NCBI GenBank assembly: GCA_016756695.1
Contig: CP066701.1
Span: 4,236,001-4,300,000 of the forward strand
Reading direction: 5' to 3'
Length of the DNA: 64,000 nt
From: Heyndrickxia sporothermodurans
GTDB lineage: Bacteria; Bacillota; Bacilli; Bacillales; Bacillaceae_C
The position numbers and the translations under genes were made by a program. The notes beneath the pieces were generated by a model, which saw only the letters and a list, made by a program, of their open reading frames with translations, had not been told where the DNA came from and did no database searches. Position 1 is the stretch's first letter. Every line of letters begins with the position of its first letter. Shown one piece after another: positions 27,654 through 37,392 of this stretch.

Positions 27654-27966
27654 AGGAAAAGCACCTCCTTAATTGATACGATTATTGTACTAAGGGGTGC
27701 TGATCATTTATATGCGTTGTTTGAATGGGGGCTTACTGGTCAACTACCATTATACAAGATTTGGGGAGGTACTTCTTTTTTTATCTCTTAAACCCCTTGA
27801 TACACAAGGGCTAAGAATTATGAAATTCATTCATGTACCTTGTTTTTTTTATATATGTCATTTATCTAGTTTCAGTTTACCACAATCTCCGAAAAATAGA
27901 CTTTTAATATGGGTGGGAGATTATTTTTCTGCATCAATTCCATATTAAAACATATCTTGAATGTTT

Positions 27967-27975
27967 TTTGTGAAT
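27967..27975 (+). promoter_or_regulatory. Candidate ResD binding site
   Basis: TTTGTGAAT, identical to the ResD consensus known from B. subtilis respiratory genes. A second partial match follows at 28000-28008. Context fits: ctaA is a ResD target. Confidence 0.5.
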
Positions 27976-28120
27976 ATTTTTCAAAGGTTTTATGTCTATT
28001 TTGTGTCACGAAATGCAGATATTGAAGAGACATCCCCATTTTCTATAAAATTTTTAAAAAGAAAATTTGGTAAATTTGTTACATGATTAAATTGGTGAAA
28101 GAATTGTAACATTTTATCGG

Positions 28121-28149
28121 TTGTCTTTTTGCAGGCTTTTAGGTACTAT
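28121..28149 (+). promoter_or_regulatory. Candidate SigmaA promoter of ctaA
   Basis: TTGTCT and TACTAT with 17 bp between (4 of 6 matches each). It would give a leader of about 80 nt. Confidence 0.4.
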
Positions 28150-28234
28150 CATTAAGTGTATTAGATTAATTCATATCGGTTCGACATCATACTTTATTAT
28201 GATCTTTTGGTCATATGAAATATTAGGTTAGTAG

Positions 28235-29179
28235 GTGAATAAATTGCGTCGAGGATTAAAATGGTTAGCAATTTTAACGACGCTAGGAATGCTTTTCGTC
28301 TTGATCGGTGGAGCATTAGTTACAAAAACCGATTCCGGTATGGGATGCGGGAGATCTTGGCCACTTTGTCATGGTCAGCTCTTGCCAAGCCACATAACGA
28401 TGAAGACTTTAATTGAATTAGCCCATCGCTTTGTATCAGGTGGTGTCGGAATTCTGTTACTAATTTTATCGGTTTGGTCATGGAAGGCTATCGGCCACAA
28501 GCGCGAAACAAAATTTCTAGTGATTTTATCTTTATTCTTTTTAATATTACAAGCACTTATTGGGGCAGCCGCAGTTGTTTGGGGACAATCCAGTTTTGTG
28601 TTAGCACTACATTTTGGCATATCTCTTATCTCATTTGCTTCAGTGTTCTTATTAACATTATTAATATTTGAAGTGGATCAAAAATTTGATGCCTCGAAAG
28701 TAGTTTTTGATAAGCGAATGAAATTTCATATTATTGGAGTTACGATTTATAGTTATATTGTTGTTTATACTGGGGCCCTTGTCCGTCATACAGTTTCAAG
28801 CTTAGCGTGCAGAGATTGGCCATTTTGTTTAAACGATGCGATTTCACTTCCAACAAACATGTACCAATGGGTCCAAATGGGACACCGTCTTGCAGCAGGT
28901 ATTATCTTTCTTTGGATCGCATATATAACATACTTAAGCTTTAAAAATTACAGAAATCAGCCGGTTATCTATAAAGGTTGGATCATTGCATTTATTCTTG
29001 TCTGCTTACAGGTCATTGCAGGAGCTCTTATAATCATAACAAGATTAAACATATATATTGCACTTGCACATGCATTGTTTATTTCTTGCCTTTTTGGTTT
29101 ACTAAGCTATTACCTATTATTGATCGGTAGAAGTAATAAAAATATGGAACTGCTAGAAAAAGAACAATATAAAAAATAA
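28235..29179 (+). CDS. ctaA: Heme A synthase CtaA
   Basis: 314 residues, eight membrane segments in two four-helix halves. It oxidises heme O to heme A, the cofactor of caa3 oxidase. Conserved heme-ligand histidines lie in ELAHRF, ALHFGIS, VRHTVSS and MGHRLAAG, and two extracytoplasmic Cys pairs are visible ([15 protein letters not shown]). GTG start at 28235 (MNK..., as in B. subtilis); a TTG three codons later has better spacing from TAGGTGA, so the start is uncertain by nine bases. Ends in a strong hairpin convergent with pycA. Confidence 0.95.
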   Translation: MNKLRRGLKWLAILTTLGMLFVLIGGALVTKTDSGMGCGRSWPLCHGQLLPSHITMKTLIELAHRFVSGGVGILLLILSVWSWKAIGHKRETKFLVILSLFFLILQALIGAAAVVWGQSSFVLALHFGISLISFASVFLLTLLIFEVDQKFDASKVVFDKRMKFHIIGVTIYSYIVVYTGALVRHTVSSLACRDWPFCLNDAISLPTNMYQWVQMGHRLAAGIIFLWIAYITYLSFKNYRNQPVIYKGWIIAFILVCLQVIAGALIIITRLNIYIALAHALFISCLFGLLSYYLLLIGRSNKNMELLEKEQYKK

Positions 29180-29210
29180 AACACGTACAAGCAACTTGTA
29201 CGTGTTTTAT
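29178..29210. terminator. Bidirectional terminator, ctaA and pycA
   Basis: 14-bp stem (29178-29191 with 29195-29208), CAA loop, T tract on the plus side and A tract on the other. Confidence 0.92.
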
Positions 29211-29213
29211 TTT

Positions 29214-32200
29214 TTATATTTTTTCAATTTCTATTAAAAGATCATTAGGTGTGATAGCTTCACCATTTTGGACATAAAGCTCTTTAACGACTCCGGAAAA
29301 TGGAGCTTGGACAGTTGTTTCCATTTTCATAGCCTCAGTTATCATGAGGTGATCACCTTGATTGACTCGATCCCCTTTACTAACCATCAGCTTAATAACA
29401 GTACCCGGCATAGTTGCTCCGATTTGTTGTTCATTTTTCGGATCCGCTTTTACCTTATTTGCTACAGCAGATTTTATGCTTTCATCTTTAATAATTATTT
29501 CACGCGGCTGGCCATTTAGTTCAAAATATACAATTCTTGTTCCATCTTTTCGAGGTTGTCCTATTGAGACTAATTGAACAAAAAGTGTTTTTCCTTTTTC
29601 AATTTCTACTTCGATTTCTTCGCCTAATCTCATTCCATAAAAGAATGTTGGTGTATCGATAACGGAAACATCACCAAATTGCTGAACAGTTTTGACATAA
29701 TCTAAGAACACTTTAGGATATAATGCATAAGAAATCGTTTCATGGTCATTCGCTTCCCTGCCTATTTCTTTAGACAATGCGTCTTTCAAACTAGGAAGAT
29801 CAACATTTTCCATTAATTCACCCGGACGAATTGTAATAGGCTCTCTATCCTTAAGAATCACTTTTTGAAGCTCTTTTGGAAAACCGCCAACTGGTTGCCC
29901 TAAATAACCTTGAAACAATTCGACTACGGAATCAGGAAAATCTATTTTCATACCACGTGAATAGACATCTTCTTCCGTTAGGTCGTTTTGCACCATAAAT
30001 AAAGCCATATCGCCAACAACCTTAGAAGATGGGGTTACTTTTACAATATCTCCAAACATACGGTTAACAATTTGGTACATTTCTTTCACTTCATCCCAAC
30101 GATCTCCAAGCCCTACAGCTTTCGCCTGTTGTTGCAGATTACTATATTGCCCACCCGGCATTTCATGTCGGTATACTTCTGTGTGCGGTGAATTCATTCC
30201 ACTTTCAAAGTCTCGATAATATTTTCTTACATCTTCCCAATAATCAGAAAGCTTTTCCGCAGATTCGATATTTATTTTTGGTTTTCTTTCTGTACCCTCT
30301 AACGCATAATATAATCCATTTAAGCTTGGCTGTGATGTTAAGCCCGCCATTGAATTTAATGCCACATCTACAATATCAACACCTGCATCAATTGCTTTTG
30401 CATACGTGTAAAGACCATTCCCGCTAGTATCATGTGTATGCAGATGAATTGGGATATCGATTGTTTCTTTTAATTCAGATATTAGTTGATAAGCTGCTTG
30501 CGGTTTTAATAACCCAGCCATATCTTTAATAGCAAGAATATGTGCCCCTTGGTTTTCTAATTCTTTTGCCAAGTCCTTATAATATTGAATATTATATTTA
30601 GTTCTAAACGGATCATTAATATCACCAGTATAACAAATTGAAGCTTCCGCAATCTTTCCAGTTTGTCTAACAGCATCAATGGCAACTTCCATTCCTTTTA
30701 CCCAGTTCAAACTATCGAATATTCGAAAAACATCAATACCTACATCTGCAGACAGCTTTGCAAATTCACGAATAATATTATCCGGATAATTTTTATACCC
30801 TACCGCATTAGAACCTCTAAATAGCATTTGGAAAAGGACATTTGGAACTCTTTCTCTTAATTCCTTCAAACGTTGCCAAGGATCTTCCTTTAAAAATCGA
30901 TAAGCAACATCAAAGGTAGCTCCTCCCCACATTTCTAACGAAAATAAATCCGGTAATAATTTAGATGTTGGTTCGGCTATTTTTTTAATGTCTTGGGTTC
31001 TTACTCGTGTTGCAAGTAATGATTGGTGTGCGTCACGGAATGTTGTATCAGTTAGTAACACTTCTTTTTGTGATTTAATCCATCTTACTAAACCTTCAGC
31101 CCCATCACGGTCAAGTACTTGCTTTGTACCGGAAGCGGATTCTTCTACAAGACTTACTTTTGGTACTCTATTTTTCGGATAGAACGGCTTTTCCTTCTGT
31201 TCAATTCCCGGGAAACCATTAATCGTAACATTGCTAATATAAGAAAGCATTTTCGTTCCACGGTCACGGCTTGCAGGAAAGTCAAATAGTTCCGGTGTAG
31301 AGTCAATGAATGATGTATCATACTCTCCGGTAATGAAATTTTTATGTTTCACTACATTTATTAGGAAAGGTATATTTGTTTTAATCCCTCTAATTCTAAA
31401 TTCTTGAAGATTTCGCACCATTTTTGCTGCAGCTTTTTCAAATGAAGTAGCTGATGTAGATAATTTTACTAAAAGGGAATCATAAAATGGAGTAATAACA
31501 GCTCCTTGGAAGCCATTTCCCGCATCAAGTCGTACACCGAAACCACCGCCGGAACGGTAGGCCATAATTTTCCCAGTATCGGGCATAAAATTATTTAATG
31601 GATCTTCCGTTGTCACCCTAGATTGGATGGCATAGCCATTGATTGTGATTTCATCCTGCTCAGGAATATTGACAATTTCACCATGTAATTGATGCCCCTC
31701 CGCAATTAAAATTTGCGACTGAACAATATCAATGCCAGTAATCATTTCTGTAATTGTATGCTCCACTTGTACACGCGGATTTACTTCAATAAAATAAAAT
31801 TCATTGTCTGCTACTAAAAATTCAACCGTACCAGCGTTTACATAATTGACTTTTTTCATTAAATTAACTGCCGCTTGACAAATTTCCTTTCGTAACTCAT
31901 CGGATAGTGATACACATGGAGCTACCTCAACGACTTTTTGATGACGTCTTTGAACTGAACAATCCCTTTCAAATAAGTGAACAATATTGCCGTTCGCATC
32001 ACCTAATATTTGTACTTCAATATGCTTCGGATTTTTAATAAACTTTTCTACATAAACCTCATCATTTCCAAATGCCGCTTTTGCTTCTGACTTAGCGCGA
32101 GTAAACGCTTCAGTCACTTCCTCCGCGTGATTAACAATCCTCATCCCACGGCCGCCACCGCCTAGTGATGCTTTAATGATAATTGGATATCCATGTTGCT

Positions 32201-32654
32201 GACCGAAATCTTGAACTTCGCTAAGGGAAGACACTGGACCATTACTACCCGGAATGACCGGAATATTAGCAAGAATGGCTTGTTCCTTCGCTTTTACTTT
32301 ATCCCCAAACATATCTAAGTGATTAGTATTTGGTCCGATAAATGTAATCCCCTCTTCCACACATCGCTTTGCAAATTGAATGTTTTCGGAAAGAAATCCA
32401 TATCCCGGATGGATGGCATCTACATTTGAACTTTTCGCAATTTCAATAATTCCTTCAATATCTAAATACGCATCAATAGGTTTTTTTCCTTCACCAACTA
32501 AGTATGCTTCATCAGCTTTGTAACGATGATAAGATCCCGAGTCTTCTTTAGAATAAATGGCTACCGTCCGAATATTTAATTCTGTACACGCTCGAAAAAC
32601 TCGAATCGCTATTTCTCCTCTGTTCGCTACCAATACCTTTTCAATTTTTTTCAT
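29214..32654 (-). CDS. pycA: Pyruvate carboxylase
   Basis: 1146 residues from the ATG at 32654 (MKKIEKVLVANRGE), matching the usual 1140-1150; the longer ORF has no ribosome site. Biotin-dependent conversion of pyruvate to oxaloacetate, refilling the TCA cycle. Domains in order: biotin carboxylase (1-450, ATP-grasp, GGGGRGMR), carboxyltransferase with TTFRDAHQSL and metal-binding HLHTHD (about 525-830), tetramerisation region and C-terminal biotinyl domain with the biotinylated Lys in EAMKMET. Immediately downstream of ftsW, the B. subtilis order. Confidence 0.97.
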   Translation of the reverse strand: MKKIEKVLVANRGEIAIRVFRACTELNIRTVAIYSKEDSGSYHRYKADEAYLVGEGKKPIDAYLDIEGIIEIAKSSNVDAIHPGYGFLSENIQFAKRCVEEGITFIGPNTNHLDMFGDKVKAKEQAILANIPVIPGSNGPVSSLSEVQDFGQQHGYPIIIKASLGGGGRGMRIVNHAEEVTEAFTRAKSEAKAAFGNDEVYVEKFIKNPKHIEVQILGDANGNIVHLFERDCSVQRRHQKVVEVAPCVSLSDELRKEICQAAVNLMKKVNYVNAGTVEFLVADNEFYFIEVNPRVQVEHTITEMITGIDIVQSQILIAEGHQLHGEIVNIPEQDEITINGYAIQSRVTTEDPLNNFMPDTGKIMAYRSGGGFGVRLDAGNGFQGAVITPFYDSLLVKLSTSATSFEKAAAKMVRNLQEFRIRGIKTNIPFLINVVKHKNFITGEYDTSFIDSTPELFDFPASRDRGTKMLSYISNVTINGFPGIEQKEKPFYPKNRVPKVSLVEESASGTKQVLDRDGAEGLVRWIKSQKEVLLTDTTFRDAHQSLLATRVRTQDIKKIAEPTSKLLPDLFSLEMWGGATFDVAYRFLKEDPWQRLKELRERVPNVLFQMLFRGSNAVGYKNYPDNIIREFAKLSADVGIDVFRIFDSLNWVKGMEVAIDAVRQTGKIAEASICYTGDINDPFRTKYNIQYYKDLAKELENQGAHILAIKDMAGLLKPQAAYQLISELKETIDIPIHLHTHDTSGNGLYTYAKAIDAGVDIVDVALNSMAGLTSQPSLNGLYYALEGTERKPKINIESAEKLSDYWEDVRKYYRDFESGMNSPHTEVYRHEMPGGQYSNLQQQAKAVGLGDRWDEVKEMYQIVNRMFGDIVKVTPSSKVVGDMALFMVQNDLTEEDVYSRGMKIDFPDSVVELFQGYLGQPVGGFPKELQKVILKDREPITIRPGELMENVDLPSLKDALSKEIGREANDHETISYALYPKVFLDYVKTVQQFGDVSVIDTPTFFYGMRLGEEIEVEIEKGKTLFVQLVSIGQPRKDGTRIVYFELNGQPREIIIKDESIKSAVANKVKADPKNEQQIGATMPGTVIKLMVSKGDRVNQGDHLMITEAMKMETTVQAPFSGVVKELYVQNGEAITPNDLLIEIEKI

Positions 32655-32703
32655 ACAGTATGTCTCCCCTTTGCATGATCTTCGATGGATTAGTAATTGT
32701 AAA

Positions 32704-33915
32704 TTAATGTACCTTAAATCCACGATTATTAAATTTCGAATTTACAAAAGTAGTAGTCTCTTCTTTTTTCTTATACTTATCTTCATACTTTACAAACATT
32801 GATACATTGACTAACACACCTAATGAAGCTGATAAAAGAAGCAGTGAAGAACCTCCATAACTAATCAATGGTAATGGAACCCCTGTAATGGGTATTAATC
32901 CGGACACCCCTCCCAAATTAATAAAGCTTTGAATACCTATCATACTTGAGATACCTATTGATAATAAACTACCAAATGGATCCCGGCATTTTACCCCTAT
33001 ATATATACCTCGTAGAACGAGGTAGGATAAACCAATAATGACAAAACCGACACCAAAAATTCCGAGCTCTTCTGCAATAATAGCCATAATAAAATCTGTA
33101 TGGGGCTCGGGAAGATAGCCAAGCTTTTGAACGCTTTGCCCAAGACCTAATCCCTTTACACCGCCGGATCCTAAGGCCAAGTAGGAATTGTATAATTGAA
33201 ACCCCTCATCCGTATGGTTTTTAAAGGGATCCATATAACCCGTGATCCGTGCAATTTTATTTTTTGTAAATATTTCATCCTTTTTTAATAAAAAGACGGG
33301 AGAAAGGAGTAGGACAATAATTAATCCCAAACCCAATAGTTTCATCATCGTTTTCATTTTCATTCCGGAACAAAGCAGTATCGTAAGTCCAATCGCAAAA
33401 ATTATGGACGCTGTACCAAAATCAGGCTCAATCGCAATCAAAAAACAAACGAAGATTAAAAATAATAAAGGTGGAATGACTCCTTTATTAAATTGATCAA
33501 TATATGACTGCTTCTTCGCATATACTGCAGAGAGGTAGATGATGACACTTAATTTTACAAACTCTGATGGTTGAATCATGCTTGTCCCAATTTTAAACCA
33601 GCTTTGCGCATTATTTGAATTATGACCAAACAGACGGATCCCGATAAGGGCTACAACCGATATAAGCATAATCGTCCCAAGAAATTTATTGCTTTTATAT
33701 ATTTTATACGGAAAAAAAGCGGTAATGATAAAAGCAATTAGCGAAAATATAAAACTTTTTAATTGTTTCATATAAAAGAAATCACTGCTATAACCGTATT
33801 TTTGAACAGCAACCACCATGCTTGCACTATATATCATGACTAATCCGAATAAACAAAGAAGTATGTACACGACGACAAGTGAATAGTCATAAGACTTTAA
33901 GATTTTTTTTAACAT
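32704..33915 (-). CDS. ftsW: SEDS-family peptidoglycan glycosyltransferase FtsW
   Basis: 403 residues, ten membrane segments. SEDS proteins polymerise lipid II into glycan strands; FtsW does so at the division septum with a class b PBP. Conserved motifs include QPSEFVKLS, EPDFGTA with the catalytic-region Asp, PEPHTDFIMAIIAEELG and GVPLPLISYGGSS. ATG start after TTGGAAGGTTACT. It corresponds to B. subtilis ylaO and lies 50 bp before pycA with no obvious terminator between. Confidence 0.94.
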   Translation of the reverse strand: MLKKILKSYDYSLVVVYILLCLFGLVMIYSASMVVAVQKYGYSSDFFYMKQLKSFIFSLIAFIITAFFPYKIYKSNKFLGTIMLISVVALIGIRLFGHNSNNAQSWFKIGTSMIQPSEFVKLSVIIYLSAVYAKKQSYIDQFNKGVIPPLLFLIFVCFLIAIEPDFGTASIIFAIGLTILLCSGMKMKTMMKLLGLGLIIVLLLSPVFLLKKDEIFTKNKIARITGYMDPFKNHTDEGFQLYNSYLALGSGGVKGLGLGQSVQKLGYLPEPHTDFIMAIIAEELGIFGVGFVIIGLSYLVLRGIYIGVKCRDPFGSLLSIGISSMIGIQSFINLGGVSGLIPITGVPLPLISYGGSSLLLLSASLGVLVNVSMFVKYEDKYKKKEETTTFVNSKFNNRGFKVH

Positions 33916-34032
33916 AGTAACCTTCCAATCCTTTAGTCTATAAAAAGATATTCTTCAATAATTTTTTATTTCCTGCTTAGTGAAAGAAATTAATAAAAAG
34001 TTTACAAAAGATACTCTTCACTCCTATTTTAC

Positions 34033-34073
34033 AAAAAAACTCAAACAATTTCTGTGAACTGTTTGAGTTTTTT
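34033..34073. terminator. Terminator of ylaN
   Basis: 14-bp stem with AAACTCAAACA and TGTTTGAGTTT arms, 12-nt loop, ending in T/A tracts on both strands. Confidence 0.88.
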
Positions 34074-34075
34074 AA

Positions 34076-34360
34076 TTATGATTTTTTTGTGGATGCTTCA
34101 TGTAAAGCGGTAAGCTCTCGTTCTAATGAATCGAGTAACTCCTTACCATCCTTCTCTTCCACCAAGCCTAGTCTGACTGCAAAATCTATTTCACGGGATA
34201 GGCCAAACATTTGTGTATCCAATACTTCTTCATATAATGGACATTGGGGCATCGTTAAATTATCCATCTGGACTTTAATTAAGCGCAAAATTTTCTCTGC
34301 GTCCACCCTTAAAAGAGAATAGGCTTTTTCCCGGTGATCCATTTTAATTTCAGACGCCAT
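34076..34360 (-). CDS. ylaN: YlaN (UPF0358), iron-homeostasis related
   Basis: 94 residues with the conserved [32 protein letters not shown] signature in the middle. A small helical cytosolic protein. In B. subtilis ylaN is essential under standard conditions, and later work links it to Fur and iron supply. ATG start after TTGGGGGGATCAAT. Single gene with its own terminator. Confidence 0.92.
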   Translation of the reverse strand: MASEIKMDHREKAYSLLRVDAEKILRLIKVQMDNLTMPQCPLYEEVLDTQMFGLSREIDFAVRLGLVEEKDGKELLDSLERELTALHEASTKKS

Positions 34361-34522
34361 ATTGATCCCCCCAATTTACGAACAATTAGACAATCCTATC
34401 TAAAAATTTTACTCTGAAAAGAAGCAAAATGCAAGGATTAAGAGTATTAATTTTCGTACTTCTATTTTCTCATATAATTTTGGTTTAGGAAACTTTTTTC
34501 ATTATGAAAAGTTTAGGTAAAT

Positions 34523-34551
34523 GTGACAAGTTCATTTTTTCAGAGTATAAT
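34523..34551 (+). promoter_or_regulatory. SigmaA promoter of the ylaL-like gene
   Basis: GTGACA and TATAAT separated by 17 bp, just 25 nt upstream of the ATG at 34576. Confidence 0.72.
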
Positions 34552-34575
34552 TTTAAAATGTAAGGAGGTTAAAAA

Positions 34576-35067
34576 ATGATTATTCCAATAAAAGGTAATG
34601 TTAAGTTCCCAATTACTTTAGACGCCGGAACTTGGATATTTGACGATCGGAAACTAGATTTAACTACATATTTTGATAATAAGAATACCGGTATTGACGA
34701 GGATGAAGAATATACAAAAAGTGTTGGTAAATTTTTTGATCGCGAAATTAAAGAAGGTGCAATATCCCCCCCAACATTAAAATCGGAGAAGAAATTTTTG
34801 AAACAAAGACTTCTAACCGGTACATTCGGCATTAAGTTCGAACCGTTTTTAAAAAACGCTGAACCTCTTGAAAGTGCGACTACGCTTATTATTGAAACAA
34901 AAGATGAAGAAATACAAATTCCGATCAATGAAGCTTACGACCTTATCATCGCTTTTTCAAAAGAAGGGAAAGCGCTCAAAGAGGACGGGCCAGTACACAT
35001 TTTATTCGAAGACGGCTCAAATAAAGATCAGCCAATAAAATATGTCAAAGGTTTTCGTGTGGAGTAA
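34576..35067 (+). CDS. ylaL: YlaL-like protein
   Basis: 163 residues, no signal or membrane segment. It begins MIIPIKGNVKFPITLDAGTWIFDDRKLDL; strands and acidic patches suggest a small beta-rich cytosolic fold. Such proteins next to the phoH-type gene ylaK are often labelled peptidyl-prolyl isomerase in databases, which the sequence does not support by any motif I can see. The symbol rests on position between ylaN and ylaK. Strong ribosome site AAGGAGG and a clear SigmaA promoter. Confidence 0.6.
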   Translation: MIIPIKGNVKFPITLDAGTWIFDDRKLDLTTYFDNKNTGIDEDEEYTKSVGKFFDREIKEGAISPPTLKSEKKFLKQRLLTGTFGIKFEPFLKNAEPLESATTLIIETKDEEIQIPINEAYDLIIAFSKEGKALKEDGPVHILFEDGSNKDQPIKYVKGFRVE

Positions 35068-35087
35068 TCTTTAATAAGTTATTGCAG

Positions 35088-35117
35088 CAACAGAATGGTA
35101 TACACACCATTCTGTTG
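35088..35117. terminator. Hairpin between the ylaL-like gene and ylaK
   Basis: 11-bp stem CAACAGAATGG with CCATTCTGTTG, 8-nt loop. The T tract is weak, so termination may be partial. Confidence 0.6.
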
Positions 35118-35158
35118 TGTTAATAACGACAAATTAAAGATTTTTCTTACTTTCATTT

Positions 35159-36487
35159 TTATAGAAGATCAGCTGCTAATTGTGCTAATCCCGATCTTTC
35201 ACCTTTCATTAATTTAATATGCCCGGCCACTGATTGATCCTTAAACTTTTCGAGAACATACGTTAATCCGTTATTATATTCGTCTAAATATGGATGATCA
35301 ATTTGTTCTGGATCACCCATTAACACAATTTTACTTCTTTCTCCCACTCTCGTTAAAATCGTTTTCACTTCATGCTTCGTTAAATTTTGAGCTTCATCAA
35401 TAATAATAAATTGGTCCGGAATACTTCTTCCGCGTATATACGTTAATGCCTCCACTTCTATCGATCCCATTCCAGCGAGTATTGCCTCTAATTCACCTGG
35501 TTTTTTTGTATTAAACAGATATTCTAAATTATCATAAATCGGCTGCATCCAAGGTCTTAATTTCTCTTGTTTTTCACCTGGTAAATACCCCAAATCCTTT
35601 CCTACCGGCACGATTGGACGAGCAACAAGAAGTTTTTTATAGGAATGTAAATCTTCCGTTTGCATCAGCCCCGATGCTAATGCAAGAAGAGTCTTTCCAG
35701 TTCCTGCTTTTCCAATCATTGTTACAAGATTAATGTCTTGTCTAAATAATAATTCCATCGCCATTGTTTGCCCTACATTTCTAGGCTTAATTCCCCAAAT
35801 CGGCTCATGGTTATAAACTAATTTTCGTACGACTTTACCTGTTTGATCTACAATCCCAATAGCGGAAGAAGAACTTCCTAATGCGTCTTTCATGATTAAA
35901 AATTGATTGGGGTAAAAAGGGTGATGGGTAATCTCCGATAAAGCTAATTCACCTTTCTCATAAAATAAATTTAATAAGTCGATATTTATATAAATTTCAA
36001 GTAAGCCTGTGTATATATGATCAATTTCTACTACTCGATCGTTTAAAAAATCTTCCGCCTGTAATCCGAGTGCATCTGCCTTAACCCTTACTAAAGCATC
36101 TTTACTAACTAGAATGACCGGTCTACCATTTTCCTTCGTTTCCTCCTCTAAGAATAAATTCTTAGCGACGGCTAATATTCGATTATCATTCGTTTTTTCA
36201 ATAAATATATCTTGTAATTGTTGAAATGATCGGTGATTTAATTCAATTCTTAGTACTCCACCATTCTCAAGAGGAATCTTTTCATGGAGCTTCCCTGCTT
36301 TTCTAAAGCTGTCAATCAATTTGGATACTTGTCTGGCATTACGTCCAATTTCATCCATATACCTCTTTTTCGAATCAACCTCTTCTAGCACTACAGCTGG
36401 AATGACGATTTCATTATCTTCAAAAGAAAATATGGCATTCGGATCCTGTAATAAGACATTTGTATCTAATACATATATTTTCTTCAA
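35159..36487 (-). CDS. ylaK: PhoH2-type PIN domain / PhoH ATPase YlaK
   Basis: 442 residues. An N-terminal PIN nuclease domain (1-135, acidic residues in YVLDTNVLLQDPNA, ENEIVIPAVVLEEVDSKK and TNDNRILAVA) is fused to a PhoH ATPase domain (about 245-440) with Walker A GKAGTGKTLLA and Walker B QFIIIDEAQN. PhoH2 proteins of this form unwind and cleave RNA in an ATP-dependent way. TTG start after AGGAGGCATCAAT. Divergent from ylaJ. Confidence 0.92.
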   Translation of the reverse strand: MKKIYVLDTNVLLQDPNAIFSFEDNEIVIPAVVLEEVDSKKRYMDEIGRNARQVSKLIDSFRKAGKLHEKIPLENGGVLRIELNHRSFQQLQDIFIEKTNDNRILAVAKNLFLEEETKENGRPVILVSKDALVRVKADALGLQAEDFLNDRVVEIDHIYTGLLEIYINIDLLNLFYEKGELALSEITHHPFYPNQFLIMKDALGSSSSAIGIVDQTGKVVRKLVYNHEPIWGIKPRNVGQTMAMELLFRQDINLVTMIGKAGTGKTLLALASGLMQTEDLHSYKKLLVARPIVPVGKDLGYLPGEKQEKLRPWMQPIYDNLEYLFNTKKPGELEAILAGMGSIEVEALTYIRGRSIPDQFIIIDEAQNLTKHEVKTILTRVGERSKIVLMGDPEQIDHPYLDEYNNGLTYVLEKFKDQSVAGHIKLMKGERSGLAQLAADLL

Positions 36488-36551
36488 ATTGATGCCTCCT
36501 GCTCCTTATTGGATTATTGTATAATATGAACTTTTTCTACTTCCTGTTCAT

Positions 36552-36701
36552 TTGAAGTGGACGGACATTGCTAAAATATATGAACAAATGAATAAAGATA
36601 GAAGAAAATTGCACACTAAATATAGAAATGCGATATCGCACCTAGATTATTGCGATGCAGCTAGACAATTAGAAAAGCGGAATGGATTAAGAATAGATTA
36701 A
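36552..36701 (+). CDS. Possible 49-codon small ORF upstream of ylaJ
   Basis: An open frame just below usual length cut-offs: from a TTG at 36552 (or an ATG further in) it reads KWTDIAKIYEQMNKDRR and ends QLEKRNGLRID at a TAA next to the ylaJ ribosome site. The composition is protein-like (charged, helical), but no Shine-Dalgarno sequence is seen before either start. A TATAAT lies at 36520-36525. It may be a remnant. Confidence 0.3.
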   Translation: MKWTDIAKIYEQMNKDRRKLHTKYRNAISHLDYCDAARQLEKRNGLRID

Positions 36702-36716
36702 ATGAGGTGAGTTTAG

Positions 36717-37316
36717 TTGAAAAAAATAGGATTACTTCTTTGTACTACTATCTTATTAAGTGCGTGCGCAAACAATGAAGCTGGACAGGGTAAAAACAAC
36801 AATAATATCACACCAAAAACGATTTCTGTTAAAGATAGCAATATAAAAAATGTTGATAGAAAAACAGGACAGCAAATTTCACAACGTCTTGTAGACCTTG
36901 CCGTAAGCGTTCCCAATGTTAAAGATGCAACAGCGGTAGTATTCAGTAATTATGCTCTTGTTGGGATTGATGTTGATGATAATATTGATCGTTCCAGGGT
37001 GGGGTCCATTAAGTATTCGGTTGCTGAGAGCTTAAAACATGATCCATATGGAGCTAACGCTATAGTCGTTGCTGACCCTGATTTTACACAACGTCTTCGC
37101 GAAATTGGACAAGATATACGCAACGGCAAACCCGGACAAGGGATTATCAATGAACTCGCAGATATTGCAGGTAGGCTTATGCCGGAAATACCGAAAAATA
37201 TCGTAGAACCAAAAAATCCGCAAAGTGGTACGGAAAAACCTAAACAAGAATTAAATCAATCAAAAGATAAGCAACTTGAAAGAGAACAAGAAAACCAATC
37301 AAATAATAAAAAATAA
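36717..37316 (+). CDS. ylaJ: YhcN/YlaJ family sporulation lipoprotein
   Basis: 199 residues. A lipoprotein signal with lipobox LLSAC (Cys17) gives a lipid-anchored extracytoplasmic protein. The central domain (about 50-150, AVSVPNVKDATAVVFSNYALVGIDVDDNID) is the YhcN/YlaJ spore lipoprotein fold. The tail is Lys/Asn/Gln-rich. B. subtilis relatives are found in the spore inner membrane and affect germination. TTG start after AATGAGGTGAG. Confidence 0.88.
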   Translation: MKKIGLLLCTTILLSACANNEAGQGKNNNNITPKTISVKDSNIKNVDRKTGQQISQRLVDLAVSVPNVKDATAVVFSNYALVGIDVDDNIDRSRVGSIKYSVAESLKHDPYGANAIVVADPDFTQRLREIGQDIRNGKPGQGIINELADIAGRLMPEIPKNIVEPKNPQSGTEKPKQELNQSKDKQLEREQENQSNNKK

Positions 37317-37392
37317 AAATGAAAAGTCCAAAATTTCCACACTTTCATTTCCATGTTATACTAAAAAAAACGGTAACTCGGGGTGTAACTGA

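Larger units (their letters stand above)
25326..27736 (-). mobile_element. IS-B copy 2: IS66-family element
   Basis: 2411 bp, ends GTAAGCCC and GGGCTTAC, flanked by TGGTCAAC repeats (25318-25325 and 27737-27744), the reverse of the GTTGACCA seen at copy 1. Same gene order as copy 1, but several single-base losses break tnpB and tnpC. Confidence 0.92.
23855..27833 (-). mobile_element. IS-A copy 2 with nested IS-B, inverted relative to copy 1
   Basis: 3979 bp, with the same 18-bp ends as copy 1 and a TG target repeat (23853-23854 and 27834-27835). It contains an IS66 copy in the identical IS-A leader position as copy 1, but no IS-C, so it preserves the empty IS-C site. It sits between divergent ctaB and ctaA. 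Its transposase reads toward ctaB. Confidence 0.9.
27834..28234 (+). promoter_or_regulatory. ctaA upstream region cut by IS-A copy 2
   Basis: About 400 bp without a gene, between the IS end and ctaA. It contains an exact ResD consensus TTTGTGAAT at 27967-27975 and a second partial site TTTGTGTCA at 28000-28008. A SigmaA-type promoter TTGTCT, 17 bp, TACTAT lies at 28121-28149. In B. subtilis ResD activates ctaA from this kind of region. The sites are roughly 150 bp upstream of the proposed promoter, so their use is inferred. Confidence 0.6.
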
